DNA of 7,834 nt from an uncultured Oscillospiraceae bacterium (GTDB lineage Bacteria > Bacillota > Clostridia > Oscillospirales > Acutalibacteraceae): positions 1 through 7,834 of the forward strand of contig USLQ01000037.1 in the NCBI GenBank assembly GCA_900555545.1, in the 5' to 3' direction. Each line of letters starts with the position of its first letter. Position 1 is the first letter of the stretch. The notes beneath the pieces are model-generated. The model made no database searches. It worked only from the letters and a program-made list of their open reading frames with translations, and had not been told where the DNA came from. Position numbers and translations under genes: made by a program. Shown here in pieces: positions 1-6,053 of the stretch.

Positions 1-122
1 AAAAGGGCCTGTTGATTCTCACAGCCAAAACACTGCTCCGGCTGCTGCCGCCGCTCGTCATTACGGATGCGGAGATGGAACGCGGCCTTAAAATATTGAA
101 CAACGTATTAGAGGAGGAATAA
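1..122 (+). CDS. argD: Acetylornithine aminotransferase, C-terminal end (partial)
   Basis: The last 39 codons of a gene that enters from the left edge, read in frame 3 and ending at TAA 120-122. The tail contains KGLLILTAKTLLRLLPPLVI followed by a short helix ending NNVLEEE. This matches the C-terminus of class III PLP-dependent aminotransferases of the ArgD type, where the conserved R-L-L-P-P-L segment is a hallmark. In the family, ArgD makes N-acetylornithine from N-acetylglutamate semialdehyde in arginine synthesis. The next gene, argF, starts 3 nt after the stop, and its ribosome binding site lies in the last codons here, so the two are almost certainly one transcript. The PLP lysine and most of the protein lie outside the window, so the assignment rests on the tail and on the argF neighbour. 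Confidence 0.85.
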   Translation, partial: KGLLILTAKTLLRLLPPLVITDAEMERGLKILNNVLEEE

Positions 123-125
123 CCC

Positions 126-1034
126 ATGAAACATCTGTTAAAAATGCTCGACCTCTCCACGCAGGAGATCACGGACATCTTAAATCTGGCCGATCAGCTC
201 AAGTATGAGCAGAAGCACGGCATCAAGCACCACTACCTGGAGGGGAAGACGCTGGGCATGATCTTCCAGAAGTCCTCCACTCGCACGCGTGTCTCCTTTG
301 AGACGGGCATGTACCAGCTGGGCGGCATGGCGTTGTTCCTCTCCTCCAACGATCTGCAGATCGGCCGCGGGGAGCCGGTGGAGGATACGGCCCGCGTGCT
401 CTCCCGCTATCTGGACGGCATCATGATCCGCACCTATGCGCAGAAGGAAGTGGAGGACCTTGCGGATTACGGCACGATCCCAGTCATCAACGGCCTGACT
501 GATTTCTGCCATCCCTGCCAGGTGCTGGCCGACCTGATGACCATCCCCGAGAAGTTGGGCAATCTGGACGGCCTGAAGATGTGCTACATCGGCGACGGCA
601 ACAACATGGCCAACTCCCTGATCGTCGGCGGACTCAAGACGGGCATGACCGTCAGCGTCGCCTGTCCGGAGGGGTATGACCCGGCCAAAGAGGTGCTGGA
701 GTTTGCCCAGCCGACCGGCAAATTTGAACTCTGCCGCAAGCCGGCGGACGCTGCGAAGGGTGCCGACGTCATCCTGACCGACGTCTGGGCGTCCATGGGC
801 CAGGAGGGCGAGGCCGCCGAGCGCCGCAGGGTGTTTGAGGGCGTCTATCAGGTCAATCGGGAGCTGCTCGAGGCCGCCAACAGCGGCTGCATGGTGCTCC
901 ACTGCCTGCCCGCCCACCGCGGGGAGGAGATCACTGCGGACGTGTTTGAGGACCACGCGCAGATGATCTTTGACGAGGCGGAGAACCGCCTCCACGCGCA
1001 GAAGGCCGTCATGGTCCAGCTGATGAAGGATTAG
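126..1034 (+). CDS. argF: Ornithine carbamoyltransferase (anabolic)
   Basis: A cytoplasmic enzyme that joins carbamoyl phosphate and ornithine to give citrulline, the sixth step of arginine synthesis. The 302-residue product is close to the usual 305-320 length. The family motifs appear in order: the carbamoyl-phosphate loop STRTR at residues 51-55, the HPCQ motif at 129-132, the ornithine-binding DVWASMG at 219-225, and the catalytic HCLPAHR around Cys260 (259-265). DVWxSMG and HCLPAHR separate it from aspartate carbamoyltransferase. The ATG at 126 is preceded by GAGGAGG (111-117) at a good 8-nt spacing, and argD ends 3 nt earlier, so translation is probably coupled. Because argD is the neighbour, a biosynthetic role is more likely than an arginine-deiminase (arcB) role. 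A hairpin terminator follows about 90 nt after the stop. Confidence 0.96.
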   Translation: MKHLLKMLDLSTQEITDILNLADQLKYEQKHGIKHHYLEGKTLGMIFQKSSTRTRVSFETGMYQLGGMALFLSSNDLQIGRGEPVEDTARVLSRYLDGIMIRTYAQKEVEDLADYGTIPVINGLTDFCHPCQVLADLMTIPEKLGNLDGLKMCYIGDGNNMANSLIVGGLKTGMTVSVACPEGYDPAKEVLEFAQPTGKFELCRKPADAAKGADVILTDVWASMGQEGEAAERRRVFEGVYQVNRELLEAANSGCMVLHCLPAHRGEEITADVFEDHAQMIFDEAENRLHAQKAVMVQLMKD

Positions 1035-1122
1035 CGCGCGTTTCAAGATTATACAATCATACCCGGCCGGCTGTCGTCCGGCAGGAGAAGAACGTCCCTG
1101 TGGAGATGCTTTCCTGAAAGAG

Positions 1123-1150
1123 AAAGCGCTCTGCATGGGGCGTTTTTTAT
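1123..1150 (+). terminator. Rho-independent terminator after argF
   Basis: A 10-bp stem (1123-1132 with 1137-1146, including G-U pairs) closes on the loop GCAT. Its descending arm runs into six T residues at 1143-1148. It lies about 90 nt after the argF stop and faces the same way, so it most likely ends the arginine operon transcript. Confidence 0.7.
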
Positions 1151-1285
1151 CTGTTGTGCAGATGTTTTTCCTACCTGGAAAATCGCCTGGGGGATTTAGG
1201 GCACAGGCGTAAGTCCATACAATCGAAAACGCCGCCGCGTCGTCGCGGATTGCATTCCGCACTTATTCCGTCGCTCCTACTTGCC

Positions 1286-1362
1286 GCAAAAAGTCCCATT
1301 TGTTGCGTCTGTTCGCTTGCGAGCGCACTCACGACGCCTCCGCGGCGCTATCAACTTTTTGC
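1286..1362. repeat. Nested imperfect inverted repeat
   Basis: The outer arms are a perfect 9-bp inverted repeat, GCAAAAAGT at 1286-1294 and ACTTTTTGC at 1354-1362, enclosing 59 nt. Inside are GCGTC/GACGC (1305-1309 with 1333-1337), then TG/CA, then CGCT/AGCG (1314-1317 with 1322-1325) closing on the loop TGCG. The nesting suggests a fold or a palindromic mobile repeat. It could act as RNA from either strand. Function unknown. Confidence 0.45.
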
Positions 1363-1391
1363 AGGGCACACGGTGAAAATCTGTACTATCT

Positions 1392-1424
1392 CCGTAGGGA
1401 ATGCCCCCTCGGCGTTCCCTACGG
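1392..1424. repeat. Strong REP-like palindrome (14-bp hairpin)
   Basis: Arms 1392-1405 and 1411-1424 pair over 14 bp with a single T-G pair, around the 5-nt loop CCCTC. Neither side is followed by a T-run, so it is not a standard terminator in either direction. A second 7-bp pairing, TGCCCCC (1402-1408) with GGGGGCA (1423-1429), excludes the main stem. It resembles repetitive extragenic palindromes, but copy number cannot be judged from one window. Confidence 0.5.
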
Positions 1425-1512
1425 GGGCAAGGCGGGGCTTGTGCGTTTTCCATATGCCTGTAAAAGAGGAAATCCGAAAAACGCAGGACAGGAGTTTGCA
1501 TAATTCTCCGTT

Positions 1513-2739
1513 TTATGGAAACCGGCTGAGGATATCCCGCGTTTCTCTCTGTACAAAGTCGTAAACCACGTCGTTTTCCGTGCTCCGCACCCGTTTCAGG
1601 AATTCCTCCGGGCTCTGGACATCGGGGAGGGCATAGCAAAGGATGCAGCGGCGCACGGTGTCAAGGTCGAACTGCTGATAGATCCGGTTGAAGAATCGGA
1701 ACCCCAGCAGGTGCCGGTTGGGGAAGAAGGGACTTTTCCCGGAGTCTTGCTCCCGGCAGAGCTTTTTCCAGTAGCGCTCGCTCCACTTTTCATATTCCTT
1801 TCGGTGTTTTTCAAAGGATTTGCGGTTGTGGTGATACCGGTAGATCTCCGCACTCCACTCCGCGCCGCCCTCGTCCAGAAATCCGGCGGCGGCAAACGTC
1901 CCACTGATGCACCACAGGTGGCCGAGCTCGTGCGGGATGTAGGATTCACAGATATCAGCCGGTAAGCGGAAATTTTCATACACGGTCAGATGATCCCGCA
2001 CGTAGGCGTTTCGCCTGTGGATAAATCCGAGGGACAGCAGCTGAAAATTGCACCGCACCGGCTTTTCACGATATAAATTTGTATTGTACCAATTCAGTAC
2101 ATCGTCGTTGGCCTGTACAATGGCCTGGGCGCTCTCACGCTCGCTCTTTTTGGGAGTCAGGGCACGGAATTGGCCGTACTGTGCCTCAAAATAGCTCCCT
2201 TTGCGGAGCGCGTAGACCATATAGCAGTCCTGTTTGGGCATCCGGATGGCGCATGTGCCGTCCGGATTTTTTTCTGCAAAGTATACCTCATAGTCCTCTA
2301 AGCCGTATGCGGTCAAAGGTTCATACACGCACGGGATGGGGCGGCCGCTCATGCGCACGGAGCTGTCTGGAAAGTCAAGCCGGGGGAAAAACCGCAGGTA
2401 GTTATCATACAGGAAGATGCGATCTTCACGAAAAAAGTTATACCGGTCACCTCTCTTCCGCTGCGACAGATGCCGCCGGAACAGACCATTACTCTCAAAT
2501 TCAATCACGTATCGCCCGGTACCGGACGGCTTTGGTGTGTAGCAGGACTGCCGGCGGAAGGGGTGGCTGTCCGGGCTTTTTTGATAGGGAAGTTCTCTCC
2601 CGGCGTCATCTGTCAGTTCCGTGATTTGAAAACGGTCGTCGAGGATAAAAAAAGCGTCGGTACCGGGATCCAGCGTATAGCGGATCGTCCCCTTGAGCGT
2701 GCAGGGGCTAAAGTGAAGTTCCATCTGGGCGTGATTCAT
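1513..2739 (-). CDS. M1-like (gluzincin) zinc metallopeptidase family protein
   Basis: Probable 408-residue cytoplasmic zinc peptidase; no signal peptide or membrane segment is visible. Numbered from the ATG at 2739, the zinc site is HELGH at 270-274 followed by the third ligand candidate Glu290 in LDEGGAEW (288-295). This matches the M1 pattern of HExxH then (N/D)EGxAE. The N-terminal half is beta-rich, as in the M1 N-terminal domain. Three things are odd. Only 15 residues separate HELGH from the glutamate, against 18 in classical M1. The protein is about half the length of most M1 enzymes. There is no clear GxMEN exopeptidase motif, only VYENF at 253-257, closer to HExxH than expected. An in-frame TTG at 2790 would add 17 residues, but its purine-rich GAAGGG lies only 1 nt upstream, whereas the ATG has AAAGG at a 12-nt spacing. 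Substrate unknown. Confidence 0.75.
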   Translation of the reverse strand: MNHAQMELHFSPCTLKGTIRYTLDPGTDAFFILDDRFQITELTDDAGRELPYQKSPDSHPFRRQSCYTPKPSGTGRYVIEFESNGLFRRHLSQRKRGDRYNFFREDRIFLYDNYLRFFPRLDFPDSSVRMSGRPIPCVYEPLTAYGLEDYEVYFAEKNPDGTCAIRMPKQDCYMVYALRKGSYFEAQYGQFRALTPKKSERESAQAIVQANDDVLNWYNTNLYREKPVRCNFQLLSLGFIHRRNAYVRDHLTVYENFRLPADICESYIPHELGHLWCISGTFAAAGFLDEGGAEWSAEIYRYHHNRKSFEKHRKEYEKWSERYWKKLCREQDSGKSPFFPNRHLLGFRFFNRIYQQFDLDTVRRCILCYALPDVQSPEEFLKRVRSTENDVVYDFVQRETRDILSRFP

Positions 2740-2842
2740 ATCAATCGGCTGCCTTTCAAAAGAATAGATGAATTTGGAGGGGATAAACAAGCCCTTCTAT
2801 GTGGGGAGCTGATTCAAGAGGGCTCCCGTACTTCAGTGCATT

Positions 2843-2848
2843 ATTATA
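2843..2848 (-). promoter_or_regulatory. Possible -10 element for the metallopeptidase gene
   Basis: A perfect TATAAT on the minus strand, about 100 nt upstream of the ATG at 2739 and just past the terminator of the MFS gene. No good -35 hexamer sits 16-18 nt upstream, because that position falls in the T-rich terminator tail. The gene therefore probably has its own weak or activator-dependent promoter, or is reached by readthrough. Confidence 0.35.
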
Positions 2849-2861
2849 CATCTCTCACCGC

Positions 2862-2904
2862 CGGAAAAATAAAAACGCGCACGAACGGTACCGCTCCGTG
2901 CGCG
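2862..2904 (-). terminator. Rho-independent terminator of the MFS transporter gene
   Basis: Read leftward, CGCGCACG (2897-2904) pairs perfectly with CGTGCGCG (2876-2883) over 8 bp. The loop contains the self-complementary CGGTACCG, and the stem is followed by TTTTTATTTTT (2865-2875). It lies about 60 nt after the MFS stop and separates that gene from the metallopeptidase. Confidence 0.8.
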
Positions 2905-2964
2905 AATGGTCATAACTGCCGTGCGTGTTTAGGTGAATAATGGGTTGTGCGCGTTCCCGTTCAA

Positions 2965-4425
2965 TCAATCCCACTCCGTTCCCGATACAGCGCCGATGTC
3001 CACATTTTTGGTATCGTGCGTTTTGGTGCATAGCAGGATCAGCGCGATTGTCAGGCCGGGCAGGGCAATACCCAGTGTGATGTAGCCAACCATGCTGTCC
3101 CCCAGCAAGTTCAGCAGAACCAGTCCGGCAATCACGCCGATCCCCGCAAAAACCGTGCTGCAAATTGCAAAGGCTGTCAATACGGAGGAGCGCAGATTGG
3201 TGGGGGTGGACTCGGATACCATGATCGCCCCGATGATATCCCCGGCTGCCCAGTAGCTGCCAACCGCGGCGCCGCACAGGAATCCTACCACATACGGCGG
3301 CCAGTCGTGATTGGAACCGATAAAGAAAAGGAGATAGCTGATAATGACACAGGCGCTCATCGCAATGGCGGCGGGTTTGCGTCCCCATTTATCCGCCAAA
3401 AAGCCCTGCATCAGCTGAAGTGTGGCACTGCCCACCGGGAAGAGGAAAAGGGCCTTTGTCACAAAGGGAGCAGCGGCCTCTAATGCATGGTTCAGTTCCA
3501 TTCCCTGATTGACAAATTGAACGGCATAGCCATTGGCCATGGTGCTCTCATAGTACATCGTGATGAGCGAGGCCCAGAGCAGGAAGCCATAACTGATCAA
3601 AAGCCAGCGCAGCTGGCGGTGATTTAAGAGGAATTTGATGGCGGAGATCAGTCCACCCTGGGCGCCGCCACCATCTTTCTTGGCCTTAAGAGCGGCCTTT
3701 TCAGTGTCGCTCATGCGCAGGTAGGCGATCCTCTCATCCAGATATACGTCTGACTCACGAACCAGCAATAGGGCAATTAGGGCTGCCGCCGCAGCGAATA
3801 CGGCGCAAATCAGGTAGACCGTCCGCCAGCCGGAGGTGCCGTCCCCCATAAAGGTATCCCGCAGTAAGGGGATGAGCATCATACCGATGGTTGCGACAGC
3901 CTTGACCATGGAGTAGAGCTTTGCCCGGTGCTTGGCGGGAGCGGTTTCCAATACATAGACGGCCTGCATATCGTGCGGTGTGAAAAAGTTGATGACAATG
4001 GTACCAATCAGATAAACCGGGATGTTGGAAGTAATCCCGATCAATAGCAGACCGAGGCCCATTCCGAGCGTATTGATCACCAAAAACAGCTTCCGGCCGA
4101 ACCGGTCGGACAGCGGCTTATACAGCATGGCAAACGCGGAACCGATGATGCTCACTGTCCCCAAGGCGCTCATCCGTGCGAGCGCCATGTCTTCACCGAA
4201 TACGGGGGCGAATAACTCCTGAGATAGGACGCTCTGCATCTGTGTTCCGATCTGTGAGGTGATTTCGTCTGCTATGTAGATGATGCAGATGATGAACAGC
4301 ATGTAATAGAGATATCCGTGTGCTTTTGGCCGCTGCTTCTGTTTTTGAAGCCGGGTTAGCTCCCGAATTTCCCGGCTATGGCGCTGTTCAGATTGCTGAT
4401 CTGTTGATGCGCGGTTTTTCACCAT
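2965..4425 (-). CDS. Major facilitator superfamily transporter (sugar/metabolite:H+ symporter type)
   Basis: A 486-residue inner-membrane carrier with about 12 hydrophobic segments, starting near residue 38 after a charged, Gln/Arg-rich cytoplasmic N-terminus. The MFS signature occurs in both halves: LSDRFGRK at 105-112 in loop 2-3 and ADKWGRK at 344-350 in loop 8-9. Each half also carries an E-x-x-P-x-x-x-R type element (ETAPAKHR from 160, ESTPTNLR from 405), typical of sugar porters and metabolite:H+ symporters. A long charged central loop follows RESDVYL (223-229). The ATG at 4425 is chosen because GGGAGGGG sits just upstream. An upstream in-frame ATG at 4482 would add 19 residues of AT-rich leader that includes this ribosome binding site, so it is rejected. 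The gene has its own promoter and terminator and diverges from rplU. Substrate cannot be read from the sequence. Confidence 0.9.
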   Translation of the reverse strand: MVKNRASTDQQSEQRHSREIRELTRLQKQKQRPKAHGYLYYMLFIICIIYIADEITSQIGTQMQSVLSQELFAPVFGEDMALARMSALGTVSIIGSAFAMLYKPLSDRFGRKLFLVINTLGMGLGLLLIGITSNIPVYLIGTIVINFFTPHDMQAVYVLETAPAKHRAKLYSMVKAVATIGMMLIPLLRDTFMGDGTSGWRTVYLICAVFAAAAALIALLLVRESDVYLDERIAYLRMSDTEKAALKAKKDGGGAQGGLISAIKFLLNHRQLRWLLISYGFLLWASLITMYYESTMANGYAVQFVNQGMELNHALEAAAPFVTKALFLFPVGSATLQLMQGFLADKWGRKPAAIAMSACVIISYLLFFIGSNHDWPPYVVGFLCGAAVGSYWAAGDIIGAIMVSESTPTNLRSSVLTAFAICSTVFAGIGVIAGLVLLNLLGDSMVGYITLGIALPGLTIALILLCTKTHDTKNVDIGAVSGTEWD

Positions 4426-4493
4426 ATAAAACCCCTCCCTGATTATTATATAAAACAAATGAATAATATTAATATATAGCAATTCTTTTATAC

Positions 4494-4522
4494 ATTATAT
4501 AAAATGATCACTCGGATTACAA
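4494..4522 (-). promoter_or_regulatory. Sigma-A promoter of the MFS gene
   Basis: On the minus strand, TTGTAA (4517-4522) and TATAAT (4494-4499) are separated by exactly 17 nt. The start codon lies about 70 nt downstream across a very AT-rich leader. The -35 overlaps the imperfect palindrome CGGACTTGTAATCCG (4514-4528), which could be an operator, but this is weak. Confidence 0.75.
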
Positions 4523-4591
4523 GTCCGTGTTTTCAGACAAAGAATCGGGATTTTTTCATCTGGATGGCTGACACAATCTGCTCCGGTGCAG

Positions 4592-4620
4592 TTGACAGAC
4601 GGACGTCGTTGTGGTATAAT
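4592..4620 (+). promoter_or_regulatory. Consensus sigma-A promoter of rplU-prp-rpmA
   Basis: Perfect TTGACA (4592-4597) and perfect TATAAT (4615-4620) with a 17-nt spacer. A TGG immediately before the -10 adds an extended -10 contact. Transcription should start near 4627. This is the strongest promoter in the window, as expected for ribosomal protein genes. Confidence 0.93.
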
Positions 4621-4626
4621 TTTTAA

Positions 4627-4700
4627 GCCGCTTATTCCGGGCTTATCAAGTGGACGTGCTCCCGCCCGTGCAATAGCGAGACTTGTTTAAGAGGTAGGTA
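4627..4700 (+). ncRNA. L21-type leader RNA upstream of rplU
   Basis: The roughly 80-nt 5' leader between the predicted start of transcription and the rplU ATG. CAAGT (4648-4652) and ACTTG (4680-4684) can pair around a GC-rich interior. The AATAGCGAGACTTGTTTAAGAGGT block (4672-4695) resembles the conserved 3' part of the L21 leader of Bacillota, recalled from the Bacillus subtilis rplU leader. In that family the RNA is thought to allow autoregulation by L21. Pairing was done by eye; a covariance-model hit would settle it. Confidence 0.6.
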
Positions 4701-4705
4701 CCAGT

Positions 4706-5020
4706 ATGTACGCAATTATCGAGACCGGCGGCAAGCAGTATAAGGTCGAAAAGGGCGACGTCGTCTACATCGAGAAGCTCGACGCCGAGCAGGATTCCAC
4801 CGTCACGTTTGACAAGGTTGTGGCTCTGCACACCGGCCGCTCCTTCAAAATGGGCGAGCCCTATGTCGCAGGCGCATCCGTAGCCGCCAAGGTCGTTAAG
4901 AACGGCAAGGCCAAGAAGATCACGGTTTTTACCTATAAGCCCAAGAAGAATGAGAAACGCAAGATGGGCCACAGGCAGCCGTATACCAAGGTGGAGATCA
5001 CCGAGATCAACAAGGGCTGA
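4706..5020 (+). CDS. rplU: 50S ribosomal protein L21
   Basis: A 104-residue large-subunit protein that binds 23S rRNA, of normal length for the family. The opening [14 protein letters not shown] and the C-terminal [12 protein letters not shown] are the two diagnostic conserved stretches of L21, with a basic KPKKNEKRK segment between them. The ATG follows a GAGGTAGG purine stretch (4691-4698) at normal spacing. It is the first gene of rplU-prp-rpmA, reading from the consensus promoter through the leader; prp begins 6 nt after its stop. Confidence 0.98.
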   Translation: MYAIIETGGKQYKVEKGDVVYIEKLDAEQDSTVTFDKVVALHTGRSFKMGEPYVAGASVAAKVVKNGKAKKITVFTYKPKKNEKRKMGHRQPYTKVEITEINKG

Positions 5021-5026
5021 TTTCCG

Positions 5027-5359
5027 ATGATCCAAGCGGATTTTTACGTACAGGGCGGCGATCAGGTGTGTGGATTTTCTGTCTCCGGTCACGCGATGTT
5101 CGCGGAGTCGGGAGAGGATATCGTCTGTGCTGCAGTCTCCTCTGCGGCCTATATGACGGCCAACACGCTTACGGAGATCCTCTCGCTTGATCCGCAGATC
5201 CTTCTGGATGAGGGTTGCATGTGCGTACTGCTTCGCGAGCCCGGTGAGATTGACCGGGCGCAGGATATCCTGAAAGGGTTCCGGCTGCACCTGACACAGC
5301 TGGCAACCGACTATCCGAATCATATTGCTGTTAATTTAAGAGGTGTAGAAAATGCTTAA
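5027..5359 (+). CDS. prp: Ribosomal-processing cysteine protease Prp
   Basis: A 110-residue cysteine protease (formerly YsxB, DUF464) that cuts the N-terminal extension off ribosomal protein L27, which is needed for working 50S subunits in Bacillota. The catalytic pair is visible at the expected places: His22 in SVSGHA and Cys34 in [10 protein letters not shown]. Position between rplU and rpmA is the conserved arrangement. The ATG is 6 nt after the rplU stop, and a weak AAGGG lies in the rplU tail, suggesting coupled translation and a modest enzyme level. The last 8 nt overlap the start of rpmA, its substrate, and the rpmA ribosome binding site AAGAGGTG lies within this gene. Confidence 0.95.
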   Translation: MIQADFYVQGGDQVCGFSVSGHAMFAESGEDIVCAAVSSAAYMTANTLTEILSLDPQILLDEGCMCVLLREPGEIDRAQDILKGFRLHLTQLATDYPNHIAVNLRGVENA

Positions 5360-5636
5360 AATTAATCTTCAGCTGTTTGCCCATAAAAAGGGAATGGGTT
5401 CCACCCGCAACGGCCGTGACTCCGAGTCCAAGCGCCTGGGCGCAAAGCGTGCGGACGGCCAGTTCGTTCTCGCCGGCAACATTCTCGTCCGCCAGCGCGG
5501 CACGCACATCCATCCCGGCAACAACGTCGGCAAGGGCAGTGACGACACGCTCTTCGCGTTGATCGACGGTACCGTCAAGTTCGAGCGCATGGGCAAGGAT
5601 CGCAAAAAGGTCAGCGTATACGCTGTCGAGCAGTAA
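5352..5636 (+). CDS. rpmA: 50S ribosomal protein L27 with Prp-cleaved extension
   Basis: A 94-residue precursor of L27, whose mature N-terminus reaches toward the peptidyl transferase centre. It begins [18 protein letters not shown]. In Bacillota, Prp cleaves after the second aromatic position of the NLQFF motif. Here the motif reads NLQLF, so the predicted cut is between Phe9 and Ala10, leaving AHKKG at the new N-terminus. Downstream are the L27 hallmarks: [16 protein letters not shown], the basic [10 protein letters not shown], and [12 protein letters not shown]. The ATG overlaps prp by 8 nt and follows AAGAGGTG. The Phe-to-Leu change in the motif is mild. A terminator follows 11 nt after the stop, so the GTPase gene obg, often next in related genomes, is not in this transcript. 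Confidence 0.98.
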   Translation: MLKINLQLFAHKKGMGSTRNGRDSESKRLGAKRADGQFVLAGNILVRQRGTHIHPGNNVGKGSDDTLFALIDGTVKFERMGKDRKKVSVYAVEQ

Positions 5637-5647
5637 GGCTGTAACGG

Positions 5648-5684
5648 AGCGGTTCCCATTCTGTGGAATGGGAACCGCTTTTTT
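5648..5684 (+). terminator. Strong rho-independent terminator after rpmA
   Basis: A perfect 14-bp stem, 5648-5661 with 5666-5679, around the loop TGTG, whose descending end runs into six T residues (5679-5684). It ends the rplU-prp-rpmA transcript and is among the clearest terminators possible. Confidence 0.96.
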
Positions 5685-5734
5685 ATCGCTTATGGCGCAT
5701 ATATAAAAACTTTTGCCTTTTTTTGCAGTCTGAT

Positions 5735-5928
5735 ATGCAAAAAGTGTCTGTGTCAGCCTATTGGTGGGGCTGCTTTTTGCGGCCGTCAGCTTGCTTGTGC
5801 CGGGGTGCTCACCGGGGGATCGCAATGCCGGGCGCGTCTGGTATGAGGTGGACATCAATTATTACAGCGGCAAACGGAGCTGCCACCGCCTGCTCTGGTT
5901 CAACGTTTGTGACATACGACCCCTATGA
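5735..5928 (+). pseudogene. Probable frameshifted small lipoprotein gene
   Basis: No intact gene is convincing between 5685 and 6025. One frame (5734-5928, stop TGA 5926-5928) reads as a hydrophobic stretch with a lipobox, SLLVPGC, then SPGDRNAGRVWYEVDINYY, with coding-like third positions. That frame has no ATG. An ATG at 5735 lies in another frame, and one extra A in the A5 run at 5739-5743 would join it to the lipobox frame, giving a 64-residue secreted lipoprotein. This suggests a one-base deletion or a base-call error. There is no good ribosome binding site. The ATG frame stays open to 5998 with a protein-like end, VTYDPYEAFLAIF, so a second shift is possible. Function unknown. Confidence 0.35.
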
Positions 5929-6025
5929 GGCCTTTCTGGCGATTTTTAGGGGAGATAAAAATAAATCAGAAAACAAAAAGCTGTCATCTTCAGCCTGACG
6001 GGTTGAAAGTCCCCAAACACAGGAT

Positions 6026-6053
6026 AAAGCGCCCCGGTTTCCCGAGGCGCTTT
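6026..6053 (-). terminator. Bidirectional terminator hairpin after the Nim-like gene
   Basis: A 12-position stem (6026-6037 with 6042-6053, one C-A mismatch) with the loop TTTC. It begins 1 nt beyond the stop of the leftward flavoprotein gene. Read leftward it ends in TTTATCC, and read rightward in TTTTCAAT, so both tails are short. It could serve transcripts from both sides. Placement directly at the leftward stop favours that gene. Confidence 0.65.

Larger units (their letters stand above)
1151..1512. other. Gene-free intergenic stretch rich in inverted repeats
   Basis: This 360-nt stretch lies between the convergent argF and metalloprotease genes. Open frames cross it on both strands, but none has a ribosome binding site, a recognisable motif or a sensible end, so I see no gene. 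It holds several inverted repeats in series: CCGCG/CGCGG at 1235-1248 competing with GCGGA/TCCGC at 1245-1260, a nested structure at 1286-1362, a very stable hairpin at 1392-1424, and an 8-bp pair TGCGTTTT/AAAACGCA at 1442-1449 and 1478-1485. The density of palindromes and the GC-rich make-up suggest a dispersed intergenic repeat or structured RNA. No clear terminator for the leftward metalloprotease transcript stands out. Confidence 0.5.

Noticed and set aside
180..1262. A 360-codon open frame antisense to argF
   Set aside because: It lies opposite a certain gene, has no recognisable domain or ribosome binding site, and its Ala/Leu/His/Val-rich product is typical of the complement of GC-rich coding DNA.
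1392..1424. Intrinsic terminator for the metallopeptidase transcript
   Set aside because: The hairpin is strong, but no T-run follows in either direction.
1154..1639. Open frames on both strands in the intergenic stretch (1154-1564 plus, 1277-1639 minus)
   Set aside because: They have no ribosome binding site, pass through palindromes, overlap the end of the metallopeptidase gene and have no recognisable protein features.
4646..5323. A 225-codon open frame antisense to rplU and prp
   Set aside because: A shadow of two well-identified genes; no motif and no start signal.
5331..5858. A 175-codon antisense frame across rpmA and its terminator
   Set aside because: It runs through the strong rpmA terminator and opposite rpmA, with no supporting start signal.
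5663..5998. A 111-codon plus-strand frame starting inside the rpmA terminator
   Set aside because: Its ATG lies in the terminator loop and stem, so it could not be made as written. Only its ATG at 5735 and its 3' part are discussed, as pieces of a frameshifted gene.
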